DNA from: [Actinomadura] parvosata subsp. kistnae | Lineage (GTDB): Bacteria; Actinomycetota; Actinomycetes; Streptosporangiales; Streptosporangiaceae | Direction: 5' to 3' | NCBI RefSeq assembly: GCF_900323885.1 | Contig: NZ_OOHJ01000018.1 | Coordinates: forward strand, 1,475,001 to 1,539,000 | DNA length: 64,000 nucleotides | Program-made: the position numbers and the translations under genes | In this document: piece after piece, positions 16,377 through 24,902 of the stretch | Layout of the letters: each line of letters opens with the position of its first letter | Position numbering within the stretch: the stretch's first letter is position 1 | The notes under the pieces: generated by a model | Told to the model about the DNA's origin: nothing | Databases searched by the model: none | The model's input: only the letters and a program-made list of their open reading frames with translations

Positions 16377-17291
16377 TTAGAAGTAGCCCTCTCGCTTGCG
16401 ATCTTCCATCGCGGCCTCGGACGAGCGGTCGTCGGCCCGGGTGGCCCCACGCTCGGTGATCCGGGTGGCGGCGATCTCCTCGATGATCTCCTCGACCGTG
16501 GCGGCCGTGGACTGCACGGCGCCGGTGCAGGTCATGTCGCCCACGGTGCGGTAACGCACGACGGCCTCGAACAGCGGCTCGTCCTCGCCTCGCTGGACGA
16601 CGTCGGAGTCGGGCAGCAGCATGCCGTCGCGCTCGAAGACCTTGCGGGTGTGGGCGAAGTAGATGGAGGGGATCTCGATGCCCTCGCGCCGGATGTAGTC
16701 CCAGACGTCGAGCTCGGTCCAGTTCGACAGCGGGAAGACGCGGATGTGCTCACCCTTGCGGATGCGCGCGTTGTAGAGGTTCCACAGCTCGGGGCGCTGG
16801 TTCTTCGGGTCCCACTGCCCGAAGTCGTCGCGGAAGGAGAAGACGCGCTCCTTGGCGCGGGCCTTCTCCTCGTCGCGCCGGGCGCCGCCGAAGACGGCGT
16901 CGAACTCGTGCTCCTCGATCGCGTCGAGCAGCGTGGTGGTCTGCAGGCGGTTGCGGGAGGCGCGCCGGCCGGTCTCCTCCACCACCCTGCCCTGGTCGAT
17001 GGAGTCCTGCACGCTGGCCACGATCAGCCGCGCGCCCAGCTCGGCGGCGCGGCGGTCGCGGAACTCGATGACCTCGTCGAAGTTGTGGCCCGTGTCCACG
17101 TGCATGAGCGGGAACGGGATCGCGGCGGGCCAGAACGCCTTCTCCGCGATGCGGAGCATGACGATCGAGTCCTTGCCTCCGGAGAAGAGCAGACAAGGGC
17201 GCTCGAACTCGGCCGCCACTTCGCGCATGATGTGAATGGCCTCTGCTTCGAGCACGTCGAGCTGCGACGTCGTGTAGTCGCGCTGCAGCAT
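16377..17291 (-). CDS. cysD: Sulfate adenylyltransferase catalytic subunit CysD
   Basis: A 304-residue PP-loop enzyme. SGGKDS at residues 37-42 binds pyrophosphate, and HVDTGHNFDEVIEFRD plus FGGARRDEEKARAKERVFSF are family signatures. Normal length. It makes APS from ATP and sulfate. GGAGG lies seven bases before the ATG. In assimilation this would feed APS/PAPS reductase, but no reductase gene is present; the gene is flanked by cysQ and by polysaccharide and sulfotransferase genes, so a sulfation role is inferred. Confidence 0.95.
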   Translation of the reverse strand: MLQRDYTTSQLDVLEAEAIHIMREVAAEFERPCLLFSGGKDSIVMLRIAEKAFWPAAIPFPLMHVDTGHNFDEVIEFRDRRAAELGARLIVASVQDSIDQGRVVEETGRRASRNRLQTTTLLDAIEEHEFDAVFGGARRDEEKARAKERVFSFRDDFGQWDPKNQRPELWNLYNARIRKGEHIRVFPLSNWTELDVWDYIRREGIEIPSIYFAHTRKVFERDGMLLPDSDVVQRGEDEPLFEAVVRYRTVGDMTCTGAVQSTAATVEEIIEEIAATRITERGATRADDRSSEAAMEDRKREGYF

Positions 17292-17310
17292 GGAGGATCC
17301 TCCGGCGGGT

Positions 17311-18075
17311 TCAGCGGTGCAGGTCCCGGATGCCGGCGAGCAGGGATGTCGCCAGCTCCGGTAGGGAAACCAGGATATCTGGTAGCGATGGGTCGGCTTG
17401 GTTGTAGGTCAGCTCGGAGCCGTCGATGCGGCTCGCGTGCGCCCCCGCGGCCAGCGCGACGGCCACCGGCGCCGCGGAGTCCCACTCGTACTGGCCGCCG
17501 GCGTGCACGTACGCCTCGACCTCGCCGGTGAGCACCGCCGAGATCTTGGCCCCGGCCGAGCCGATCGGCACGAGGTCGGCCCCCACGAGGTAGGCCAGCT
17601 TCTGCACGAACTCGGGGGGCCTGGTGCGGCTCACCGCGATGCGGAAGCGGCCCTTCTCGAACGAGGGCGGCTTCGGCGGGTCGGCGGTCGTCAGCGTGCG
17701 CCCCTGCGCGGGCAGCGCCACCGCGCCGGCGCTCAGCCTGCCGCGCTCCCACAGGGCCACGTGCACCGCCCAGTCGGCCCTGCCCTCCTCGGAGAACTCC
17801 CTGGTGCCGTCGAGCGGATCGACGATCCACACCCGCTCGGCCCGCAGCCGGCGCGGGTCAAGGCGCTCCTCGCGGGTGGCCTCCTCCGACAGCACGCTGT
17901 CGCTGGGCCGCAGCCGCGCCAGCGACTCCATGAGGTAGAGGTGGGAGGAGCGGTCGCCTTCGGCCCGCAGCGCCGCGGGGTCGGCGAACCCCGTGCGCTC
18001 GCGCGTGCGCAGCAGCCTCTCGCCTGCCTCGGTCGCCAGGTCGGCGGCGAGGGAGTGGTCGTCGCGAATCGTCAT
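17311..18075 (-). CDS. cysQ: 3'(2'),5'-bisphosphate nucleotidase CysQ
   Basis: A 254-residue inositol-monophosphatase-fold enzyme. SVLSEEATREERLD supplies the first metal ligands and WIVDPLDGTREFSEEGR the DPLDGT metal motif; YEWDSAAPVAVALAAGA carries the third Asp. CysQ hydrolyses PAP, the inhibitory by-product of sulfotransferases, so its place beside three sulfotransferases is telling. ATG at 18075 is preferred to longer frames because AAGGAG sits seven bases upstream. The start shares one base with the stop of the priming transferase gene (TGATG), and cysD follows after 19 bases. Confidence 0.92.
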   Translation of the reverse strand: MTIRDDHSLAADLATEAGERLLRTRERTGFADPAALRAEGDRSSHLYLMESLARLRPSDSVLSEEATREERLDPRRLRAERVWIVDPLDGTREFSEEGRADWAVHVALWERGRLSAGAVALPAQGRTLTTADPPKPPSFEKGRFRIAVSRTRPPEFVQKLAYLVGADLVPIGSAGAKISAVLTGEVEAYVHAGGQYEWDSAAPVAVALAAGAHASRIDGSELTYNQADPSLPDILVSLPELATSLLAGIRDLHR

Positions 18076-19532
18076 CAATATGCTCCTTGCCCGCGGGCGA
18101 CGGCCGACCAAGTCTTCCACAGGATCTGGAGATCCAAAGTAAGGGACCAGTTCTCCACGTAACGCAGGTCGAGGCGCACCGATTCCTCCCACGATAGGTC
18201 AGATCTGCCACTGACCTGCCACAGCCCGGTCAGCCCAGGCCGGACGAGGAGTCGTCGCCGCACGTCGTCACCGTAGCGCGCCACCTCCTCCGGCAGCGGC
18301 GGGCGGGGCCCGACGAGCGACATGTCGCCGCGGACGACGTTGATCAGCTGCGGCAGCTCGTCCAGCGAGTGGCGGCGCATCAGCGCGCCGAGCGGCGTGA
18401 CCCGCGGGTCGTTGCGGAGCTTGAACAGCAGGCCGTCGCGGTCGCTCACCAGCGTGACCTTCTGCTCCTCCGAGCCGCGCCGCATCGTACGGAACTTCAC
18501 GATCGTGAACAGCCGGCCGTCGCGGCCCACCCTGGTCTGGCGGAAGAACGCGGACCCGGGGCTGGTCGCGCGCACCGCCACCGCGAGGCCCACCAGCAGC
18601 GGCGACAGCAGCACCAGCAGGGCGGCGGCCACCAGCCGGTCGAAGACGTTCTTGACGAGCTGCCTGGCCCCGGACAGCTCGGGGTGCTCGACGTGCAGCA
18701 GCGGCATGCCCGCCACCGGCCTGATCGTGGTGCGCGGGCCCGCGACGTCCATCAGCGCCGGCGCGACGACCAGCTCGGTGCGGGTGCGCTCGAGCTGCCA
18801 GGCGAGCCGGCGCAGCGCCTGCCCGTCCATCTCGGGGCAGGCCAGCACGGCGACCGTGTCGGCGTCGTGGTGCTCGACCGCGAGGGGCACGTCGCCGAGG
18901 TCGCCCGCGACCGGCACCTCGCCGAGCCGCTCACCGGCGTGCCCGCCGGGCAGGCAGGCGGCCACGACGTCCATGCCGTGGTGGCGCTCATTGCGGAACA
19001 GGCGGACGAGCTCGGCGATCGAGGCCGCGTGGCCGACGGCGACGACCTTGCGCATGCACGCGCCCGCGGCCCTGCGGCGGTGCAGCGAGCGGCGCAGGAC
19101 GTGACGGAAGACGAGCGTGAGCACGGTCACCAGCGGCAGGGCCAGCACGACGTAGCCGCGGGCGACGTCGGTCTTGGTGACGTAGGAGCCGATCGCGGTG
19201 CCCGCGGTGAGCGTCACCCCGGCCTGGACGATCCGGCGGAACTCCTCGGTGCCGACGCCCAGCATGCGCGGCTCGTAGGCCCGGCTGATGGCCACCGCGC
19301 CGCACCACACCAGCGGCAGCGCCAGGCTGACCAGCAGGTACGGCAGCACGTACGGGGTGAGCCCGCCGAACCGGACCGCGAACGCGGCTCCGGCCCCGAG
19401 CCAGGCGCCGCACAGGTCGGCCAGCACGGCTTTGAGCCGGTAGGAGCGGACCCAGGACGGCGTGCGCGGATCTGCTCCCCAAGTGACCCCCTGACCGGCC
19501 CGAACTACGGTCAAGAGCTCACTCCCGCGCAC
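18075..19532 (-). CDS. Polyprenyl-phosphate glycosylphosphotransferase (priming enzyme)
   Basis: A 485-residue polyisoprenyl-phosphate hexose-1-phosphate transferase of the WbaP/WcaJ layout. An N-terminal block of four or five membrane helices is followed by a CoA-binding-like region (KVVAVGHAASIAELVRLF) and a C-terminal catalytic domain from about residue 288: KNVFDRLVAAALLVLLSPLL, TRVGRDGRLFTIVKFRTM and DELPQLINVVRGDMSLVGPR. It starts each repeat unit by moving a sugar-1-phosphate to undecaprenyl phosphate. The GTG start has GGAGG six bases upstream. It is the first gene of the minus-strand arm. Confidence 0.92.
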   Translation of the reverse strand: MRGSELLTVVRAGQGVTWGADPRTPSWVRSYRLKAVLADLCGAWLGAGAAFAVRFGGLTPYVLPYLLVSLALPLVWCGAVAISRAYEPRMLGVGTEEFRRIVQAGVTLTAGTAIGSYVTKTDVARGYVVLALPLVTVLTLVFRHVLRRSLHRRRAAGACMRKVVAVGHAASIAELVRLFRNERHHGMDVVAACLPGGHAGERLGEVPVAGDLGDVPLAVEHHDADTVAVLACPEMDGQALRRLAWQLERTRTELVVAPALMDVAGPRTTIRPVAGMPLLHVEHPELSGARQLVKNVFDRLVAAALLVLLSPLLVGLAVAVRATSPGSAFFRQTRVGRDGRLFTIVKFRTMRRGSEEQKVTLVSDRDGLLFKLRNDPRVTPLGALMRRHSLDELPQLINVVRGDMSLVGPRPPLPEEVARYGDDVRRRLLVRPGLTGLWQVSGRSDLSWEESVRLDLRYVENWSLTLDLQILWKTWSAVARGQGAY

Positions 19533-19584
19533 GCCTTGCCTCCAAGGTTGTGACGAGACCCGGAACGGTCAGTCACAGATCGTA

Positions 19585-19600
19585 GCCGCGCGAGCGCGGC
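19585..19600 (-). terminator. Hairpin downstream of pth
   Basis: GCCGCGC and GCGCGGC are complementary arms with a very tight loop (GA, probably opening to four bases). The hairpin lies about 30 bases after the pth stop in the direction of transcription. No T-run follows, as is usual in high-GC actinobacteria. Confidence 0.45.
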
Positions 19601-19628
19601 CCGGCTGGCGAACGGCTCTATGCGGGGA

Positions 19629-20213
19629 TCAGCGTGGAGGGCCGGAGATGTGCAGATCGGCCCGGTGGAAGTCGTTCTGGGTGGCTTCCAGGCCGCGGGT
19701 CATCAGCGACTCCACGACGTCGGCCGCCCGGTCGACGAGGAACGGCAGGTCCTTGCGCTCCATGGTGGCGAAGTCTCTGAGCACGAAGGAGGCGGGGTCC
19801 ATGCGGCCGGGCGGGCGGCCGATGCCGAAGCGGACCCGCAGGTAGTCGCGGGTGCCGAGGACCTTGGTGATCGATTTCAGGCCGTTGTGGCCGTTGTCGC
19901 CGCCGCCGAGCTTGGCCCGCAGCGCGCCGTACGGCACGTCGAGCTCGTCGTGGACGACGATCAGCCGCTCGGGGCCGATCTTGTAGAAGTCGGAGAGCGC
20001 CTTGACGGGCCCGCCGGACAGGTTCATGTACGTCAGGGGCTTGGCCAGGATGGCGGCGCTCGTCTCGCACACCTCGGCCCGGCTCTTGTGCGCCTTGAAC
20101 CGGCCGCTCGCCCTGGCGGCCAGCTCGTCGAGCACCATGAAGCCCGCGTTGTGCCGGTTGCCCGCGTATTCGGCCCCCGGGTTGCCCAGTCCGGCGATCA
20201 GCCAGCGATCCAT
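19629..20213 (-). CDS. pth: Peptidyl-tRNA hydrolase
   Basis: A 194-residue enzyme that frees stalled peptidyl-tRNAs. WLIAGLGNPGAEYAGNRHNA contains the catalytic His of NRHN; VVHDELDVPYGALRAK and GGDNGHNGLKSITK complete the active site. ATG at 20213 is chosen over a longer frame because MDRWLIAGLGNPG is the canonical N-terminus and GGAAGG lies upstream. It follows rplY on the same strand, the usual actinobacterial order. Confidence 0.95.
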   Translation of the reverse strand: MDRWLIAGLGNPGAEYAGNRHNAGFMVLDELAARASGRFKAHKSRAEVCETSAAILAKPLTYMNLSGGPVKALSDFYKIGPERLIVVHDELDVPYGALRAKLGGGDNGHNGLKSITKVLGTRDYLRVRFGIGRPPGRMDPASFVLRDFATMERKDLPFLVDRAADVVESLMTRGLEATQNDFHRADLHISGPPR

Positions 20214-20292
20214 GCTCTCAGCCTTCCACAGCCCCTGGATAGCGGAACGGGACGGCTCGAGTCCGGCCGCCCCGTTCACGAGTAACCCGTCG

Positions 20293-20928
20293 CTACTCGG
20301 CGGCGGGAGCCTCCGCGCTCTCGCCCTCGCCGGCCTCGGCGCTCTCGCCCGCGGCGGCGGCCTCCTCGGCCTCCTCGCCCGTGGGCTCCTCGACCGGCTT
20401 GTTGATGACGTGCAGGACGACGGCCTCGGGGTCGGCGGCCAGCGTGGCGCCCTTCGGGAGCTCGAGCTGGGCGGCGGTGATGACGGTGCCGATCTCCAGG
20501 CCCTCGACGTTCACCTCGACGCCGGTCGGGATGTGGGTGGCCTCGGCCTCCACGGCGATGGAGACGAGCTGCTGGTCGAGCAGGCCCTCGGAGTTGACGT
20601 CGCCGACCGTGGTGACCGGGATCTCGACGGTGACCTTCTCGCCGCGCTTGACCAGGAGCAGGTCGACGTGCTCGACGAAGCCCTTGATCGGGTCGCGCTG
20701 CACGCCCTTGGGCAGGGCGAGCTCGTCGACGCCCTCACCCTTGAGGTGGATGAGCACGTTGGGGGTGCGCAGGGCGAGCAGCACCTCGTGGCCCGGCAGG
20801 GTCAGGTGCTTGGGGTCGATGCCGTGCCCGTAGAGGACGGCGGGCACCTTGTCGGCGCGGCGGATCTTGCGAGCGGCGCCCTTGCCGAACGCGGTGCGCG
20901 GCTCGGCGGCGATACGTACTTCGGACAC
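20293..20928 (-). CDS. rplY: 50S ribosomal protein L25 / general stress protein Ctc
   Basis: A 211-residue Ctc-type bL25. The L25 domain starts RTAFGKGAARKIRRADKVPA and binds 5S rRNA; the C-terminal TL5 domain follows (HIPTGVEVNVEGLEIGTVIT). The last 40 residues are a Glu/Ala-rich acidic tail. GTG at 20928 has AGGAG five bases upstream. It lies between prs and pth as in mycobacteria. Confidence 0.94.
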   Translation of the reverse strand: MSEVRIAAEPRTAFGKGAARKIRRADKVPAVLYGHGIDPKHLTLPGHEVLLALRTPNVLIHLKGEGVDELALPKGVQRDPIKGFVEHVDLLLVKRGEKVTVEIPVTTVGDVNSEGLLDQQLVSIAVEAEATHIPTGVEVNVEGLEIGTVITAAQLELPKGATLAADPEAVVLHVINKPVEEPTGEEAEEAAAAGESAEAGEGESAEAPAAE

Positions 20929-21026
20929 GACATCTCCTAGGGATGCGGCAGACGGATGGTTTCGGCGCTCACCCTCACCCGCCCTAGCGGAAGGCGTTAC
21001 GAGCGCAACCTGGACAGTCTATCGGC

Positions 21027-22004
21027 TCACGTGTCGCCCTCGAACAAGCTCGTGACGGAGCCGTCCTGGAAGACCTCGGTGATCGCGCGGGCGATCAGCG
21101 GGGCGATGGACAGCACGGTGAGCTTGTCGAAGCGGGCGGCCTGCGACAGCGGCAGCGTGTTGGTGACGATCACCTCGGAGATGCGGGAGTTCTTGAGGCG
21201 GTCGACGGCGGGGTCGGAGAAGACCGCGTGGGTGGCGGCCACGATGACGTTGGTGGCGCCCTGCTCGTAGAGGGCGTCGGACGCCTTGCAGATCGTGCCC
21301 GCGGTGTCGATCATGTCGTCGATCAGCACGCAGGTGCGGCCGCGCACCTTGCCGACGACCTCGCTGACCTTCACGGAGTTGGCGACGTCGAGGTCGCGGC
21401 GCTTGTGGATGAACGCCAGCGGCGTGCCGAGCGTGTCGGCCCAGCGCTCCGACAGCCGCACGCGGCCGGTGTCGGGCGAGACGACCGTGGTGTTCTCCAG
21501 GTCGAGCTTGTTCTTGAGGTAGCTCTCCAGGACCGGCATGGCGAACAGGTGGTCGACGGGGCCGTCGAAGAAGCCCTGGATCTGCGAGGTGTGCAGGTCG
21601 ATCGACATGAGCCGGTCGGCGCCCGCGGTCTTGAACATGTCGGCGATGAGCCGGGCGGTGATGGGCTCGCGGCCGCGGCCCTTCTTGTCCTGGCGGGCGT
21701 AGCCGTAGAACGGCATGACCACGGTGATGCGCTTGGCGGAGGCCCGCTTGAGCGCGTCGACCATGATGAGCTGTTCCATGATCCACTTGTTGATGGGCCC
21801 GGTGTGGCTCTGGATGACGAAGGCGTCGCAGCCGCGTACGGACTCCAGGTAGCGGGCGTAGATCTCGCCGTTGGCGAAGTCGATGAGTTTGGTGGGGGTG
21901 AGGGAGACGCCGACGTGCTCGGCGACCTCCGCGGCCAGCTCCGGGTGGGCCCGCCCGGAGAAGAGCATGAGGTTCTTCTCTCCGGGCTGCTTGATGCTGG
22001 TCAC
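21027..22004 (-). CDS. prs: Ribose-phosphate pyrophosphokinase
   Basis: A 325-residue PRPP synthase supplying nucleotide, His and Trp pathways. FANGEIYARYLESVRGCDAF, PFYGYARQDKKGRGREPITA and the PRPP-binding loop VLIDDMIDTAGTICKASDAL are all intact. GTG at 22004 overlaps the glmU stop by four bases and has AGGAG eight bases upstream. It is an essential housekeeping gene in its conserved position after glmU. Confidence 0.96.
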   Translation of the reverse strand: MTSIKQPGEKNLMLFSGRAHPELAAEVAEHVGVSLTPTKLIDFANGEIYARYLESVRGCDAFVIQSHTGPINKWIMEQLIMVDALKRASAKRITVVMPFYGYARQDKKGRGREPITARLIADMFKTAGADRLMSIDLHTSQIQGFFDGPVDHLFAMPVLESYLKNKLDLENTTVVSPDTGRVRLSERWADTLGTPLAFIHKRRDLDVANSVKVSEVVGKVRGRTCVLIDDMIDTAGTICKASDALYEQGATNVIVAATHAVFSDPAVDRLKNSRISEVIVTNTLPLSQAARFDKLTVLSIAPLIARAITEVFQDGSVTSLFEGDT

Positions 22005-23448
22005 TGCTGTTTCTCCTGCTCTTGCCCGGCCAGCGCCCGCTCGGCGTGCGCGGCCGACTTCGTGCCCGCGCGCCTGCGCAGCACCCATTTCTCGATGTTG
22101 CGCTGTCGCGCTCTCGCCACGCCGATCGCTCCGGCGGGTACGTCATCGGTGATGGTCGAGCCCGCCGCCGTGTAGGCGCCTTCGTTGACCGTCACGGGTG
22201 CCACGAGCATGGTGTCGCAGCCGACGAACGCGCCGTCGCGCACGGTGGTGTGGTGCTTGTTGACCCCGTCGTAGTTGACGAAGACGGTGGATGCGCCGAT
22301 GTTGACGTCCTCGCCGATCGTGGCGTCGCCGGCGTAGGTCAGGTGCGGCACCTTGGAGCGCTCGCCGACCTTGGTGTTCTTCATCTCGACGAACGTGCCG
22401 GCCTTGGACCTGCGGCCGAGCACGGTGCCGGGGCGCAGATAGGCGTAGGGGCCGACGCTGGCCTCGGGCCGATCTCGGCGTGGTCGGCCACGGTGTTGCG
22501 GACCACGGCGCCCTCGCCGACCAGGGTGTCGGTGAGCGTGGTGGCGGGGCCGACCTCGGCGCCGGCCTCGATGACGGTGGCGCCGTGGAGCTGGGTGCCG
22601 GGGTGGATCACGGCGTCGGCCTCGATGCGGACGTCCACGTCCACCCAGGTGCTGGCCGGGTCGATGACGGTGACCCCGGCGCGCATGTGCCGCTCCAGCA
22701 GGCGCAGGTTGAGCACCTTGCGGGCGGCGGCGAGCTGCACGCGGTCGTTGACGCCCTCGACCTCGACGAAGTCGGCGGCCACGCAGGCGCCGACCCGGTG
22801 GCCGTCGCGGCGCAGGATGGACAGGACGTCGGTGAGGTACTCCTCGCCCTGGGCGTTGTCGGTGGACACGCGCTTGACGGCGTCGGCCAGGAGCATGCCG
22901 TCGAAGGCGTAGATGCCGGAGTTCATCTCCTTGATGGCGCGCTGCTCGGGGCTCGCGTCCTTCTCCTCGACGATCTCCAGCACGGCGCCGGCGTCGTCGC
23001 GGATGATCCGGCCGTAGCCGGTCGGGTCGGGCACCTCGGCGGTGAGCACGGTGACCGCGTTGCCTTCTTCGGCGTGCCGCTGGAGCAGGCCGGCGAGGGT
23101 CTCGGTACGCAGGAGCGGCACGTCGCCGTAGGTGACGAGGACGGTGCCGGAGATCGTGCCGACCTCTTCGAGCACGGTGCGCACGGCGTGGCCGGTGCCG
23201 CGCTGCTCCCGCTGGACGACGGCGAGGGCGTCGGGGCTGGTGGCGGCCAGGTGGCCGCCGACCCGCTCCAGCGCGTGGCCGATGACGACGATGAGCCGCT
23301 CGGGGTCGAGGTCGCGGGCGGCGGCGAGCATGTGGTCGACCAGCGCGCGGCCGCACACCTCATGCAGGACTTTCGGGGTCTGGCTCTTCATCCGGGTGCC
23401 CTCGCCGGCGGCGAGGACGATCACGGCTGCCGGGCGCGGCACACTCAC
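22001..23448 (-). pseudogene. glmU: Bifunctional GlmU, interrupted by a one-base frameshift
   Basis: N-acetylglucosamine-1-phosphate uridylyltransferase/glucosamine-1-phosphate acetyltransferase, needed for UDP-GlcNAc. The N-terminal half is perfect (VIVLAAGEGTRMKSQTPKVL, then YGDVPLLRTETL). Reading breaks near 22464-22467, where AEIGP should continue EASVGPYAYLRPGT; that continuation and the rest of the left-handed beta-helix (NYDGVNKHHTTVRDGAFVGC) lie in another frame. One extra G in the CCCGAGG stretch (minus strand) restores 482 residues. Because glmU is normally essential and single-copy, base-calling error or a second copy elsewhere should be considered. GTG at 23448 has GGGAG upstream. 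Confidence 0.9.
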
Positions 23449-23596
23449 GGGCTGAGGCTCCCTGTGACTGGACGGATCGGGCGTTCGGTACGTCAGCAAC
23501 TCAGGGTGTTCGGTACGTCAACCGCACCGCTACCCTCCCGACACCGTGAGGATACCTGGCCGCCCCCGGGAGATTCGCGGGGGGAGCGCCTCAAGG

Positions 23597-23668
23597 CTCC
23601 CGGAAGAGGACTCGAACCCCTACAAAGTGGACCAAAACCACTTGTCCTGCCGATTAGACGATCCGGGA
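23597..23668 (-). tRNA. tRNA-Gln (anticodon TTG)
   Basis: A complete cloverleaf reads on the minus strand: acceptor arms TCCCGGA and TCCGGGA, D-stem GTCT/GGAC with loop AATCGGCA, anticodon stem AGTGG/CCACT around TTTTGGT (anticodon TTG, reading CAA), and T-arm AGGGG-TTCGAGT-CCTCT. CCA is not encoded; the discriminator G is followed by CC and then T. A tRNA-Gln upstream of glmU is also found in M. tuberculosis. Confidence 0.95.
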
Positions 23669-23865
23669 CAGATCGGACAGGTGATGTCCGACACCCCTCT
23701 ACGATACCGACCCCGCACGGGCCCGCGCGCCCGTATTACCCCTCACGCATGTCTCGCCTGCGCGCGGGTAACAGACGGGCCGAAAACACGCAAGACACGA
23801 AACCCACTCATCTCACACAGCCACGCAGCACGTTCTGACCATTCCAGCCTTAGGTCTTCCTTACT

Positions 23866-23892
23866 TACGCTGGCGTAGGTTACGGTTGCGTA
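23866..23892 (+). promoter_or_regulatory. Twin palindromic operators upstream of the desaturase
   Basis: TACGCTGGCGTA (23866-23877) and TACGGTTGCGTA (23881-23892) are two near-identical 12-bp sites 15 bases apart, each with TACG/CGTA inverted arms. The first is a perfect palindrome apart from its central two bases. They lie 42 bases before the desaturase ATG, where a repressor would control the promoter. The TetR protein encoded downstream of the desaturase is the natural candidate. Confidence 0.6.
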
Positions 23893-23933
23893 GCCCGGAC
23901 ATTCAATCTCATACATGCCCTTGGAGGTCGCCG

Positions 23934-24872
23934 ATGACCGTAGTCGCCGAGCGTTCCGCACCTGCCCCCAAGCCCGAGTTCGAAGCCGAACCGAAGTCGA
24001 AGTCCGAGCTCATCACCTTCGGCCTGGTGGTCGGCCTGCCCCTGGTGGCGATCGCGGCCGCCGTGCCGTTCGCCTGGGGGTGGGGGCTCGGCTGGACGGA
24101 CATCGCCATCGCCTTCGTCTTCTACGTGGTCTCGGGCCTCGGCGTCACCGTCGGCCTGCACCGCTACTTCACGCACGGCTCCTTTAAGGCCAAGCGGCCG
24201 CTGAAGATCGCGATGGGCATCGCGGGCACCCTGTCGCTGGAGATGTCCGTCCTGGACTGGGTGGCCACCCACCGCAAGCACCACAAGTTCTCCGACAAGG
24301 AGGGCGACCCGCACTCGCCGTGGCGCTTCGGCCCCGGCTTCAAGAACATGGCCAAGGGCCTGCTCTACGCCCACATGGGCTGGCTGTTCGAGAGCGAGCG
24401 CACCAACCGGGAGAAGTACGCCCCCGACCTGTGCAAGGACCAGGACGTGCTGCGCCTGCACAAGTGGTTCGGCCCGCTCGCGCTCACCTCGATCCTGCTG
24501 CCCGGCGTGCTGGGCATGCTGTTCACCTGGTCGTGGCAGGGCGGCCTGACCGCGCTGTTCTGGGGCTCGCTCGTCCGCATCGGCCTGCTGCACCACGTGA
24601 CCTGGTCGATCAACTCGATCTGCCACGTCTTCGGCGAGGAGGACTTCCAGGTCCGCGACAAGTCCCGCAACGTGTGGTGGCTGGCCATCCCGTCCTTCGG
24701 CGAGTCGTGGCACAACCTGCACCACTCCGACCCGACCTGCGCCCGGCACGGCGCGCTCAAGGGCCAGATCGACCTGAGCGCCGGCCTCATCCGCATCTTC
24801 GAGAAGCTGGGCTGGGTGTACGACGTGCGCTGGCCGACGCCGGAGCGCCTGGCGGCGAAGCGCATTGCCTAG
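23934..24872 (+). CDS. Membrane acyl-CoA/fatty acid desaturase
   Basis: A 312-residue integral membrane desaturase. The three His boxes are present: GLHRYFTH, ATHRKHHKFSD and SWHNLHHSDPT, binding the di-iron centre. Hydrophobic pairs flank them, including ITFGLVVGLPLVAIAAAVPF. The family introduces a delta-9 double bond into fatty acyl chains using oxygen and an electron donor, tuning membrane fluidity. ATG at 23934 is chosen because GGAGG lies six bases upstream. Twin operators precede it, and a TetR-family gene follows after 30 bases on the same strand. Confidence 0.92.
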   Translation: MTVVAERSAPAPKPEFEAEPKSKSELITFGLVVGLPLVAIAAAVPFAWGWGLGWTDIAIAFVFYVVSGLGVTVGLHRYFTHGSFKAKRPLKIAMGIAGTLSLEMSVLDWVATHRKHHKFSDKEGDPHSPWRFGPGFKNMAKGLLYAHMGWLFESERTNREKYAPDLCKDQDVLRLHKWFGPLALTSILLPGVLGMLFTWSWQGGLTALFWGSLVRIGLLHHVTWSINSICHVFGEEDFQVRDKSRNVWWLAIPSFGESWHNLHHSDPTCARHGALKGQIDLSAGLIRIFEKLGWVYDVRWPTPERLAAKRIA

Positions 24873-24902
24873 GCCCGTCCGCCGGTGGGCGGTCGTGCCG
24901 TC

